Shown: one piece after another, positions 37,781-45,958 of the stretch
How positions within the stretch are numbered: the first letter of the stretch is position 1
Layout: each line of letters starts with the position of its first letter
Source of the DNA: Saccharibacillus brassicae
Lineage (GTDB): Bacteria > Bacillota > Bacilli > Paenibacillales > Paenibacillaceae
Direction: 5' to 3'
Assembly: GCF_006542275.1 (NCBI RefSeq)
Contig: NZ_CP041217.1
Coordinates: forward strand, 186,001-250,000
DNA length: 64,000 nucleotides
Translations under genes and position numbers: made by a program
The notes under the pieces: generated by a model
What the model saw: the letters and a program-made list of their open reading frames with translations, nothing else
What the model was told of the DNA's origin: nothing
Databases searched by the model: none

Positions 37781-38062
37781 TTGCCTACACTAGAGATCGA
37801 AAAGGTCGGGAATGGGTCGATTGAAATTGTGAATTATTCAGGTGTAAGTGGAAACTCATTTAAGCTTTCTAACCTCGTGAACGGTGAAAAAGTAACCGTC
37901 GATTGCCTGAACGAAGAAGTAACATCGAACATCCCTCTCATCTATCATTTCGATGATGTGTCTGGAGAGTACCCCAGTTTGGTTCCAGGCGATAACTTTG
38001 TAAGAATCGTGGGTAACTGTAACGTCGTTTGGAAATACCAGTGTGTCTTTGACCAATGCTAG
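37781..38062 (+). pseudogene. Distal tail protein (Dit), C-terminal fragment
   Basis: 93 residues resembling the C-terminal domain of siphovirus distal tail proteins: EIEKVGNGSIEIVNYS, LVNGEKVTVDCLNEEV, YPSLVPGDNFVRIVGNCNVVWKYQ. The N-terminal part is missing and the frame starts at the junction with the truncated integrase, which marks a large internal deletion of the prophage. A TTG could start translation, but the product would be only a fragment. Confidence 0.75.
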
Positions 38063-38142
38063 TTGAACTATCACTAGGTTAAAGCCACAGGGTTACCGCC
38101 TTTTATAAACAATTTCGAAAACCTTTAAGTGTTATCAAATGA

Positions 38143-38171
38143 TTGCACAAAGTTCACTTTCAGTGTATCAT
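38143..38171 (+). promoter_or_regulatory. Promoter of the MqsRA/Panacea-type operon
   Basis: TTGCAC (38143-38148) and TATCAT (38166-38171) with a 17-bp spacer, 27 bp before the toxin start. The flanks contain the near-repeat GTTATCAAATGAT / TGTATCATTTAGAT that could be an operator. Confidence 0.5.
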
Positions 38172-38197
38172 TTAGATAAGGGAGGGGTTATCATAAA

Positions 38198-38524
38198 ATG
38201 ACAACAGAAGAATTTCTACGCCAGGCAAAAAAGCTCATAGCCAATAAAAAAACTTATTTTTCTCAAAGAAGAGACTATGATACGGCTCAAGCACTTTTAG
38301 ATTTAGGAATTGTACACAGAAGCTTAGCTTGGCGAGAGATTTTGCGATTAGTGCCTAGCGATCAGTACAAACCACCTGAGCTTGATCATAATGGCTCCAA
38401 CAACCTTGTCTTTTTTTTTAGAAAAGAAATAAACGGTGTATCTGCATACATTAAGTTGAGCATCGATCAAAATCTGTGTATGTGTATTTCTTTTCATCCT
38501 GAAGGGTATACTACTAAGCCTTAA
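38198..38524 (+). CDS. MqsR-like toxin candidate
   Basis: 108 residues, own promoter and GGGAGGGG site. The order alpha-helical start then beta strands VFFFRKEINGVSAYIKLSIDQNLCMCISFHPEGY fits the RelE-like fold of MqsR mRNA interferases (the YIKL...ISFH stretch is the best match). Upstream of a zinc-ribbon/HTH/Panacea protein, the order toxin-antitoxin typical of mqsRA. Function inferred from size, fold pattern and neighbour. An 80-bp gap with a hairpin (38528-38562) separates the two genes. Confidence 0.65.
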   Translation: MTTEEFLRQAKKLIANKKTYFSQRRDYDTAQALLDLGIVHRSLAWREILRLVPSDQYKPPELDHNGSNNLVFFFRKEINGVSAYIKLSIDQNLCMCISFHPEGYTTKP

Positions 38525-38604
38525 GTACATAGGTAGACGAGGCGTTAAACCCTCGTCTCCTATCTTCATATAATTTTGAGTTACCGCTGGGGGGCGAAAT
38601 GTGA

Positions 38605-39615
38605 ATGAACTATTGCGAAATTTGTGGTACACAGCATAATTACACTATCAAAAACGAATCTCACGTATTTAACTTTAGAGGCCAAAAAATAGGTGTTGAA
38701 AGGAGAGTTGCTTTCTGCAATAACTGCAATTCTTTGATTGATGTAGAAGAGTTAGAAAATGAAACAATGGCTAAAGTAGTACAAATTTACTCTGAGCAAT
38801 ATGGTATGACATCACTCGAAATCAAAAATGTAAGGAAACAATTTAATTTGGGTATTAGACCTTTTGCTAAACTATTGAATATCGGCTCTGCGAGTGTTTC
38901 TAGATACGAGTCAGGGAGTTTACCGCAAGCGACTCACTTGGAGATATATAAGCGACTTAAAGATCATCCACATGCTATATTGGAATTGCTTAATACCAAC
39001 AAAAATCTTTTAACACCTAGAGAACTTCAAATGGTCGAAAAATCACTTCAGGCATGGTCGATTCCTAAACAATCATTTCAGACTGATGAACAAATAATCG
39101 AATCTATTTATATGCATGGAGAAGGGACCGAGTTGACTGGCTATAATGATTTTTCTTTAGACAAATTCATCAATATGATCTTATACTTTACGTCTAATGG
39201 TGTTCTAAAAACAAAGCTTATGAAATTAATGTGGTACAGTGATTTTCTGTTTTTCAAACGGCAAACCATATCTATAACAGGAACAACTTATGTAAAGTAT
39301 CCATATGGTCCAGTGCCAAAAGATCATGATGTGGCATTAGCTCATTTACAACTTATGAATGCTATCGAAATAGATGAACTCACAAATGATGATGGTTGGA
39401 TTATGATGAAAGTTAGAGCTTCTGAACCTTTTGATTCAACAGTATTTTCAGAAGAAGAATTAAACACTTTAGCAGAAGTGGCAGACTTTTTTAGAGAATA
39501 CGGTTCTATAAAAATTAGTGACTATGCACATAATGAGAAAGGATGGTCAGACACAGAAGAAAAGCAAACAATAAGTTATATATATGCTGAAGAATTACAT
39601 GAGTTTGTTAAGTAA
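38605..39615 (+). CDS. MqsA-like antitoxin fused to a Panacea (SocA/DUF4065) domain
   Basis: 336 residues in three parts. Zinc ribbon with CEICG and CNNCN (about 1-50). Helix-turn-helix RPFAKLLNIGSASVSRYESGSLP (about 90-112), the MqsA-type DNA-binding domain. Panacea domain (about 190-330) with KLMKLMWYSDFLFFKRQ and YPYGPVPKDHDV. Panacea domains neutralise many unrelated toxins. It should bind and repress its own promoter and inhibit the 108-residue protein upstream. The GC content is low like the rest of the prophage; both genes are intact. Confidence 0.8.
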   Translation: MNYCEICGTQHNYTIKNESHVFNFRGQKIGVERRVAFCNNCNSLIDVEELENETMAKVVQIYSEQYGMTSLEIKNVRKQFNLGIRPFAKLLNIGSASVSRYESGSLPQATHLEIYKRLKDHPHAILELLNTNKNLLTPRELQMVEKSLQAWSIPKQSFQTDEQIIESIYMHGEGTELTGYNDFSLDKFINMILYFTSNGVLKTKLMKLMWYSDFLFFKRQTISITGTTYVKYPYGPVPKDHDVALAHLQLMNAIEIDELTNDDGWIMMKVRASEPFDSTVFSEEELNTLAEVADFFREYGSIKISDYAHNEKGWSDTEEKQTISYIYAEELHEFVK

Positions 39616-39737
39616 AGAAGTTAAAGAAAAGAAGACTTTAAAAATCATGTATTTTGCTATTGGAGTTACACACAAACAATTCTAGGTTTTTGTTTAGAGA
39701 CATGTGTTTGTAATTTAAAAACCATAGATCTATCTTA

Positions 39738-39763
39738 AGTCACCTGATGTAGGTGGCTTTTTT
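39738..39763 (+). terminator. Terminator after the toxin-antitoxin pair
   Basis: GTCACCT / AGGTGGC stem followed by TTTTTT. Confidence 0.8.
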
Positions 39764-39872
39764 CTATGCCGTTCTTGATCTATATCGCATTCTAAACCCA
39801 CTATTAAAGGAGCTTATACATTTTATCGGAGAATATAAACAACCGCTTGGACGCCCTAAACTGTACTTGTGT

Positions 39873-40769
39873 ATGTTGGACAAAAAAAGAACGACTATTG
39901 CTCGTCTATCTGAAGCTTACAAAGTAAAACGAACCGTTTCACGGGGCAACATTAATGAACTAGAACTCACCCTTCCCCTATTCGTTACTAAGCATTTGAA
40001 TATGAGACGTGTCAAAAACGAGCATATTGATATGGTCAAAGAACGATTCTTGATTCGATTTGAGCATGGAGAAGAAACCGAATATTATGTGGTTTATAAG
40101 AAAAATAAAGTGATGGACGATTCGGACTACGTTACAATCAGTTGTTATGGATTAGGTTATCAGCTTTCTAATCAATCGGTTAAGGATTACAACGCTATCT
40201 CCTATTCCTTATCTCAGATTGGGAATGACCTTCTTCAGAATACTGGTTGGAGACTTGGCTATGTTGATGCTCAATTCGACCTCAAGTACCGCTCATTCGA
40301 ATTCAGTGGTTCGATCTTAGCAGGTATGAATCAGATTGCCGAAACCTTTACCGCATTGATCATCTGGGACACCGTTAATCGCACCATCAATTTCTACGAC
40401 CCTGAATTATATGGCTTGAACAAAGGGTTTAAAACAAAGATGGGTAAGCTCATGAAGAGCGTTCAACAGGAATTGAATCTCGACGAGATGTGTACTCGTT
40501 TGAAGCTGTTTGGCAAAGATGGCATGTCGATTCAAGCTGTGAATCCTACCGGATCTAACTACATTGAAGACTTCTCCTATTTCATGTATCCATTTGAACA
40601 AGATGTTCAAGGCAATGTGATCCGGCACAGCTACTACATGGAAGACGATTTGTGTATCGCGCTCAATCGGTATAAAAAACTAGTTCAAAGCAATACACCG
40701 ACCTTCTCCTCTCCTCTCCTCTCTTCTCTTCTCTTCTCTTCTCTTCTCTTCTCTTCTCGATCAGCTTAA
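39873..40769 (+). pseudogene. Tail-tip/endopeptidase tail protein (Tal), N-terminal part
   Basis: About 298 residues from the ATG at 39873; the open frame extends upstream without a clear start. MLDKKRTTIARLSEAYKVKRTVSRG...LNELELTLPL is the standard start of phage endopeptidase-tail proteins; IISCYGLGY-like and DLLQNTGWRLGYVD regions follow. The frame enters a pentanucleotide repeat at 40706 and stops just beyond it (LFSSRSA), while the rest of the protein continues in another frame. One repeat more or two fewer would restore the frame. Called a pseudogene in its present state. Confidence 0.8.
40706..40755 (+). repeat. Pentanucleotide repeat inside the tail-tip gene (3 x CTCCT + 7 x CTCTT)
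   Basis: Ten uninterrupted 5-bp units. The incoming frame codes TFSSPLLSSLLFSS and then stops; the outgoing frame reads LDQLNGLYAQLN. With 10 units the two are out of frame; with 8 or 11 they join. Such tracts vary by slipped-strand mispairing. Confidence 0.95.
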
Positions 40770-42114
40770 TGGGCTCTATGCACAACTGAATACTAAAAAC
40801 AACGAACTCAGCACCTTCAAAAATGAACTTACCATCATCGAAGATAATTTGGCGACGTACAATGCTACGGACAAAACAGGTAATCCTAACACGGGACTGA
40901 TTAATCAGAAGGCCGAAAAGCAGTCTCAAGTAGATAGTAAAACGCAAGAGATTTCAGGATTAAAGGTTCAGATTAGCGTTGTTGAGCAATCTATGGTTGC
41001 AATCGGCAATACATTAAAGATTGAAAACAGTCTCTCTGCCGACCAACTAGAAGTGCTCCATACAAACTTTATATTCACGAAAGAGTTTAGCGACGATAAC
41101 TTCACCAAACCTCAAGATTTGCTTGAAGAAGGAAAGAAGCAGTTCGATAAGATTAGAGAGCCTAAGATTGTTGCGCAACTGTCTATTGTAAATTTCTACG
41201 AAATTATGACAGAGCAACACAACGTAGGTAAGTTGTCGTGCGGCGATATTGTTACGATTAAACACGAAGACCTTGGGATTGATACAACAGCGAATGTTAC
41301 AGATATTGTTTTTGATTATGAAGCTCTTTCTATCGATATCACAGTTTCAAACGCTAAAGACTTACTGACCGACGAAGAACGATTCTTTAAGGACCATTTA
41401 AAGAATATCAGTACATCCAACACCGTTAGCTCGAACTCAGTAAAATGGAATGAAGCTAAAGCGACAAGCGATGAGAATACGTTATTGCTGAATAATACTT
41501 GGGATGCCGTGAAGCGGAGTATCAACGCTGGCGTTAACGAAGATGTAGAGATCAGTAGACGTGGGGTTATCATCAAAGACCCAAAAGATCCTTTGAAAAT
41601 GCTGATTCTCCAGCATGGACAATTGGCGTTGACGAACGATGGAGGCAACACGTGGAAGACGGCCGTAACACCGGAAGGGGTTTTTGCAGACGAATTAGTG
41701 GGAAAAATCCTACTAGGCAATAAACTCTCCATTACAGATGATGACGGCAGCTTCACAATCGAGGGCGACTTGCTGACGGTTAAGGACAATACGGGGAAAG
41801 TGCGTGTGCAGCTTGGACAGTACGAAGCAGGTAAATACGGATTAAAGATTGTCAGCAAAAAAGGGAATGTCGTACTTGATGAAAACGGGATTTTGCAGAC
41901 AGATACGATTCAGCTTGTAGATAACGTCGATGCTAGTAACGCGTTGAGATTGAAGTTCTATATCTCACCGTCTGTGCTTAGTGTACAGGAAGTTCAGCTG
42001 AATTTTAGCGCAGAGGCTTTTAGATCTTATGGACGCGGTGCTGCCAGTACCCAGATTGATTTAAATACTACGCAGACTGAGCCACAAAAAGTTGCGACAG
42101 CTGCATCATACTAG
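40756..42114 (+). pseudogene. Tail-tip protein, middle and baseplate part
   Basis: Open from the repeat (LDQLNGLYAQLNTKNNELS) to a TAG at 42114. A coiled coil is predicted in the first 60 residues, then FYEIMTEQHNVGKLSCGDIVTIKHEDLGI, and a region with TNDGGNTWKTAVTPEGVFADELVGKILLGNKL typical of Gram-positive phage tail-lysin/fibre shafts. It has no proper start of its own (a TTG at 40849 is possible), so it is best read as the continuation of the frameshifted tail-tip gene. Confidence 0.75.
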
Positions 42115-42604
42115 AATCAATCTAAGCACTACTAAGCCCGTACGGCAGTCTGGCCGCGCTGAGACTGAAGCCACTTATACGGCGACAGGTGGACATAATC
42201 ACGGTTGGCGAGATGGCCTTGTTTTTAAAGATATAGATGGCATTCCTAGAACTTGGTCTACTTCAGGAGCACATTATCACTCTGTATCTATACCTGATCA
42301 TTTTCATGATATTGATATGCCAGTTCACGAGCATACGGTAGATATACCTGCACATGCTCATCGAATTTCTATGCCTGAACATTCTCACGAAATAGAGCAC
42401 GGCATCTACGTTAGCAGCAGTACAGCTAGCGCAATGCGAATTATAATCGATGGTGTTCAGCACGGTGTTCCTCATTACGGAACAAACAATGTAAATATTA
42501 CACAACATATTTCAATTCCTGGCTGGCACACCATCGATATAACGTCAGACACTCTAGGTCGAATTAATGCTAGCTTGTACATGAGAACATTCGTAGGTGC
42601 TTAA
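42092..42604 (+). pseudogene. Tail-tip protein, histidine-rich C-terminal part
   Basis: About 150 meaningful residues in a third frame, overlapping the previous segment by 23 bp. GGHNHGWRDGLV, then repeated HxH units (SGAHYHSVSIPDHFHDID, HEHTVDIPAHAHRI, EHSHEIEHGIYV) and a closing domain with GWHTIDITSDTLGRINASLYM. In homologous phage proteins these parts form one C-terminus, so a second frameshift is likely near 42092-42114. A separate small gene is possible, but no ribosome binding site is obvious. Confidence 0.65.
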
Positions 42605-42608
42605 GAAT

Positions 42609-43385
42609 TTACTTAATGTTCACAAGGACAGTCGGCGCATTGGCGGTTCGTTTAGAGTTAGCATTAAAGCGCTGTGTTGGATCTGTTACTTTTAGTTGAA
42701 TCGAAGTATCACTGATTGGCGTGTAGAGAACGATTCTATCTTTCACTGGTTGGTTATACGGCAATGCCTTGATGTTAGACGTTATTCCAGTCCAATCTAC
42801 TTTCGCTCCAGCTATTGTTTGCACGCCTTCAATAAAGTCTATATGCCTCAATGGAAAAGAATCCTGCATTTTATCAATGCTCACTTCTACCTCTATAGTT
42901 GTCCGATCTACTTGATCATTCCAAGGAATTGTTTCGAATATCGACACTACCTTAAAAGTAGAATTCGCAAAGTTAATTTGTTCACCTTTTGCGTAAACAG
43001 CTTTCAAATTAGAGTTATCAGCCACAGGATCAAGGCTACTCACAGCTCCCCCCGCATCCGCTGTCCCGCTACTCCCCGTCCCTGCTCCACTAGCCGTATC
43101 CTCCCCTGCATCTTTCCCTGTTACCACGATACTGTTCTTCACCTTATCAAACTTCACGCTAGCACCCAACGCTCTACCGATATCCCCTACAGGTAGATAC
43201 TTTTGATTGTCATAGTTTATCGGCTTTGCCCCTACTGTTTTACCGTCTACAACAACCTTAACGTCTCCGTGCAGCTTAGCGGTAATCGTTGACACAGTGG
43301 CAGCTAACGTTGGTGCTGTAGATGTGATTGCTACTCCTAGTACGACACCAGATAGTACATATGCAATTTTCCCTGTCTTCTTCAT
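42609..43385 (-). CDS. Secreted stalk-domain (CuAO_N-like) protein
   Basis: 258 residues on the strand opposite to the phage genes. Signal peptide (AYVLSGVVLGVAITSTAPTLAA), CuAO_N-like domain with VKVVVDGKTVGAKPINYDNQKYLPVGDIGRALGASVKFD (about 40-90), a Gly/Ser/Ala linker (about 95-120) and an unknown beta-rich domain to the end. Likely cell-envelope cargo expressed from the prophage. Function unknown. Confidence 0.75.
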   Translation of the reverse strand: MKKTGKIAYVLSGVVLGVAITSTAPTLAATVSTITAKLHGDVKVVVDGKTVGAKPINYDNQKYLPVGDIGRALGASVKFDKVKNSIVVTGKDAGEDTASGAGTGSSGTADAGGAVSSLDPVADNSNLKAVYAKGEQINFANSTFKVVSIFETIPWNDQVDRTTIEVEVSIDKMQDSFPLRHIDFIEGVQTIAGAKVDWTGITSNIKALPYNQPVKDRIVLYTPISDTSIQLKVTDPTQRFNANSKRTANAPTVLVNIK

Positions 43386-43660
43386 GGTAAATCCCCTTCT
43401 TCTTGATTGCTTGGTTCGTATTCAATCATAGCAAAAAATGGAGGAGGATTCCATGCGGATTATGGGGTGTTCAATAATTCTCAAATCTAATACCACCATA
43501 TATAATTATCGCCTCACCCCTCTTATTCCCATCTCTCTGTTTGAAATCACGTGATCGTGATACAATACTGTTAAGAACTACTTCCACTGATGCAAGTAGT
43601 TCTACCGATGCAGTAGTAGTGGCCTGAGTCATAAAGCTGAGGCAGTGAGGAGTGAAATGT

Positions 43661-44014
43661 ATGACAGATGAATCAATTATAATAGTTCGCACAAAATCAG
43701 GCACGATGGTAAAAAAGAAAGCAGGATCGGCTCTAAGCGCAAAAGCAAGTAAAGCTTTGAATCATCGCTCTAGTACAAAAGCATCGGGTCAAGTAAGATC
43801 TACGGCTTCTCTAGCAGGCTCTGTCCTCTCGCAAGCTCGTCGTCATTCAGTCAAATCACAAACAGAAATTGAAAAAATTGAAGATCTACTTGGTCTAAAA
43901 CATGTAGTTCCAATTACAATAACTGAATCCGATGCAAGCGATATGACTGAGGATGCAGAATACTTTAAAGGTTGGTATGAGGATGAGCTCAAACGACTCT
44001 ACGAGGAAAGCTGA
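43661..44014 (+). CDS. Candidate antitoxin paired with the PemK-like gene
   Basis: 117 residues from the ATG after GAGGAG. Not a recognised family. The middle is basic and Ser/Ala-rich (SALSAKASKALNHRSSTKASGQVRSTASLAGSVLSQARRHS), the end is strongly acidic (SDASDMTEDAEYFKGWYEDELKRLYEES), as for MazE-like antitoxins whose acidic tail lines the toxin. It overlaps the next gene by 32 bp, the usual antitoxin-toxin coupling. Confidence 0.6.
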   Translation: MTDESIIIVRTKSGTMVKKKAGSALSAKASKALNHRSSTKASGQVRSTASLAGSVLSQARRHSVKSQTEIEKIEDLLGLKHVVPITITESDASDMTEDAEYFKGWYEDELKRLYEES

Positions 44015-44354
44015 AGCGGCAAAAAGAAAACTAGAAGCACAGCGTCGCGATGCAAAACATGGAGAGTTCTTCTTCGCTAAATACGCTGCAATCGGGCAAC
44101 CTGAAAGACAAGCTCCTGTATTTGTAGTCGTAGACTCAGACAGATTAGATGTTGTAGTTTGTAGCTGCACCACTTCACCAGGTCGCGGAGGATTTGATAT
44201 TACAGTTACGTTAAAGAAACCGACAACTATAAGAACCAATAAACTCTACACTATAAGTCGGGATCAATTGCTATTCAAAATCCCTCAGACAGCTACTCCT
44301 GATGAATATGCCGCAATTATGAGTAAGCTAAAAGAAGCTATTCATGTAGTATGA
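43983..44354 (+). CDS. PemK/MazF-like toxin candidate
   Basis: 123 residues from the ATG at 43983 (another ATG lies 30 bp upstream). After a charged N-terminal helix the sequence GEFFFAKYAAIGQPERQAPVFVVVDSDRLDVVVCSCTTSPGR follows the PemK-like beta-barrel pattern, ending with TNKLYTISRDQLLFKIPQ. PemK/MazF proteins cut single-stranded mRNA. Intact, with a terminator right after it. The class is inferred from sequence pattern and gene order. Confidence 0.65.
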   Translation: MSSNDSTRKAEAAKRKLEAQRRDAKHGEFFFAKYAAIGQPERQAPVFVVVDSDRLDVVVCSCTTSPGRGGFDITVTLKKPTTIRTNKLYTISRDQLLFKIPQTATPDEYAAIMSKLKEAIHVV

Positions 44355-44384
44355 GTCACTCAATATAGAGTGGCTTTTTTTATG
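44351..44384 (+). terminator. Terminator after the PemK-like pair
   Basis: GTCACTC / GAGTGGC stem followed by TTTTTTT. Confidence 0.8.
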
Positions 44385-44677
44385 CTCTCTCTTCTCTTTT
44401 CTTGTATGACAAGAAGTTTTATCATATCCTCGTTTTATCTAAAAACAGCTTCTCAGATAATCAAATACATCAAGACTCCAACAAAGATATTTCTAACTCA
44501 ATTATCTTTTCAAGCCTGAGACTAGCATTGTAGATCGAGTTATAATTAGAATATAGAAGAACTATAGTGTTACAAGCTTCAACTACTTTCTACTCCTTGT
44601 TGCGTCAACTGTAATAGAGAACCAGCACCTACAATCTTCATCGCAGTTAAATAGAATAGCAGTCTGGAGGAATCTCA
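44385..44677 (+). other. Intergenic region upstream of the sirtuin gene
   Basis: AT-rich, no gene seen. TTGTAG (44528-44533) and TATAGA (44552-44557), 18 bp apart, could be the sirtuin promoter. The sirtuin start follows CTGGAGG. Confidence 0.35.
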
Positions 44678-45445
44678 ATGCAAACTATCAAAAAGATCGA
44701 AAAAGTCGTCGAGCTCATCCAGCACTCACGTTCCACAGTCATCTTCACAGGAGCCGGTGTTTCTACTGCGAGTGGCATTCCTGACTTTCGTTCGAGTGAT
44801 GGTTTATGGCATAACCATGATCCTTTAAAAGTTTCTCATGTCAAACTTGTGTATGAAGACCCTAAATCTCTATTTAGTTTTTATGCAGATCGTTATCGAG
44901 AGTTCATTACGCATGAACCTAACGGAGCACATAGAATTTTAGCAAAATGGCAACAAGACGGTCTTATCAATAAAGTTGTAACTCAAAATATTGATGACTA
45001 CCATCAACAAGCAGGATCTAAGAATGTTATTGAGCTTCATGGAAATATGGAGGTTCGCTGTCAACACTGTAATCGTCTTCTTCCTGCTTCTCGATTTCTG
45101 AAGGGATACGGGCGCTGTCAGCAGCCATCTCTTGAAATTGATGAGATGTGCAATGGAATCTTGCGACCAAACGTAGTTCTGTTTGGCGAAGAACTTCCTC
45201 AAAAAACATTTAAGCAGGCTTCAAAAGCACATATGGAAGCTGAACTTTGTATTATCATCGGCTCTTCTTGTTCGATATATCCCGCAAATTTGCTGCCTAG
45301 GCAAACGGTGTCTAGCAATAATGGAAAAATTGTTATCATCAATAAAGGCGAGACCGAGTTAGATCACTTAGCTAGTGTAAAGATTTCGGAATGGGAAGCA
45401 CTCCTCTCTCTACAAGAAATTGATCGAAGCCTTCAAAAGACCTGA
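44678..45445 (+). CDS. Sir2-family NAD-dependent protein deacylase
   Basis: 255 residues, standard size for a bacterial sirtuin. Rossmann NAD site VIFTGAGVSTASGIPDFRSSDGLW, TQNIDDYHQQAG, catalytic histidine in VIELHGNME, and FGEELP. A zinc site is partly recognisable: RCQHC, then GRCQQ and EMCNG further on. Would remove acyl groups from lysines and yield O-acyl-ADP-ribose. The residues for deacylation are all present, so it is not an obvious pure NADase of the defence type. Own promoter region; cargo gene of the prophage. Confidence 0.9.
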   Translation: MQTIKKIEKVVELIQHSRSTVIFTGAGVSTASGIPDFRSSDGLWHNHDPLKVSHVKLVYEDPKSLFSFYADRYREFITHEPNGAHRILAKWQQDGLINKVVTQNIDDYHQQAGSKNVIELHGNMEVRCQHCNRLLPASRFLKGYGRCQQPSLEIDEMCNGILRPNVVLFGEELPQKTFKQASKAHMEAELCIIIGSSCSIYPANLLPRQTVSSNNGKIVIINKGETELDHLASVKISEWEALLSLQEIDRSLQKT

Positions 45446-45800
45446 GAGAATTCATGGCACATGAACATAATTAGTATCCTTGGAAGATTTAAAATCTTTA
45501 TCATCGATCCTGGATACTTATTTTTGTTTCACGATATTCCAAAACAATACGAATCAACTCTATACCTTCATTGTGAGCATACATATTTGTACAGCATCTT
45601 CTCAGAACAAATTTTGTAACCATTTGTATAGAAATGTTTATTATTGTACACCGCTGTGTTAATCTAAGACTATAGATTACTCCACTTACGAGCCTGAATT
45701 CTCAGGATTCTTATTCAAGATAATAGTCCTGAGATAAATGACGCTGAGTATGCTTGTTCTTTTAAAGCAAAAGATGAGTAATCATGAAGGAGGAGCAAAT
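45446..45800 (+). other. Intergenic region between the sirtuin and GNAT loci
   Basis: 355 bp, AT-rich, no credible gene. An inverted repeat GAATTCTCAGGATTC near 45696-45710 and the related CCTGAGAT near 45729 precede the small gene at 45801, which has a strong AAGGAGGAG site. No promoter could be assigned with confidence. Confidence 0.35.
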
Positions 45801-45953
45801 ATGGCAGCACCGTCAATTAAGCAACCTGAAGCAAAATTTACAACGCAGGAACAACTCGAACGTTTCATGAAATTTGCAACTGAAAAAAATCCGCACACGG
45901 AGCGAATTTTGAAGATGCTTTCTGAACGAACTCCAGTACAGCGCAGAAAATAG
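45801..45953 (+). CDS. 50-residue protein, candidate antitoxin
   Basis: Strong AAGGAGGAG site and ATG. Sequence MAAPSIKQPEAKFTTQEQLE then a helical, charged remainder ending LKMLSERTPVQRRK. Not recognised. It lies 5 bp upstream of a GNAT acetyltransferase in the same direction, so translational coupling is likely. Confidence 0.6.
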   Translation: MAAPSIKQPEAKFTTQEQLERFMKFATEKNPHTERILKMLSERTPVQRRK

Positions 45954-45958
45954 CACCA

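Noticed and set aside
40706-40755. Possible CRISPR-like or structural repeat
   Set aside because: Units are 5 bp without spacers; it is a simple microsatellite inside a coding sequence.
44678-45445. Sirtuin as part of a known Sir2-containing antiphage system (Thoeris-, DSR- or prokaryotic Argonaute-linked type)
   Set aside because: It is a single-domain, canonical deacylase with no TIR, Argonaute or helicase gene next to it.
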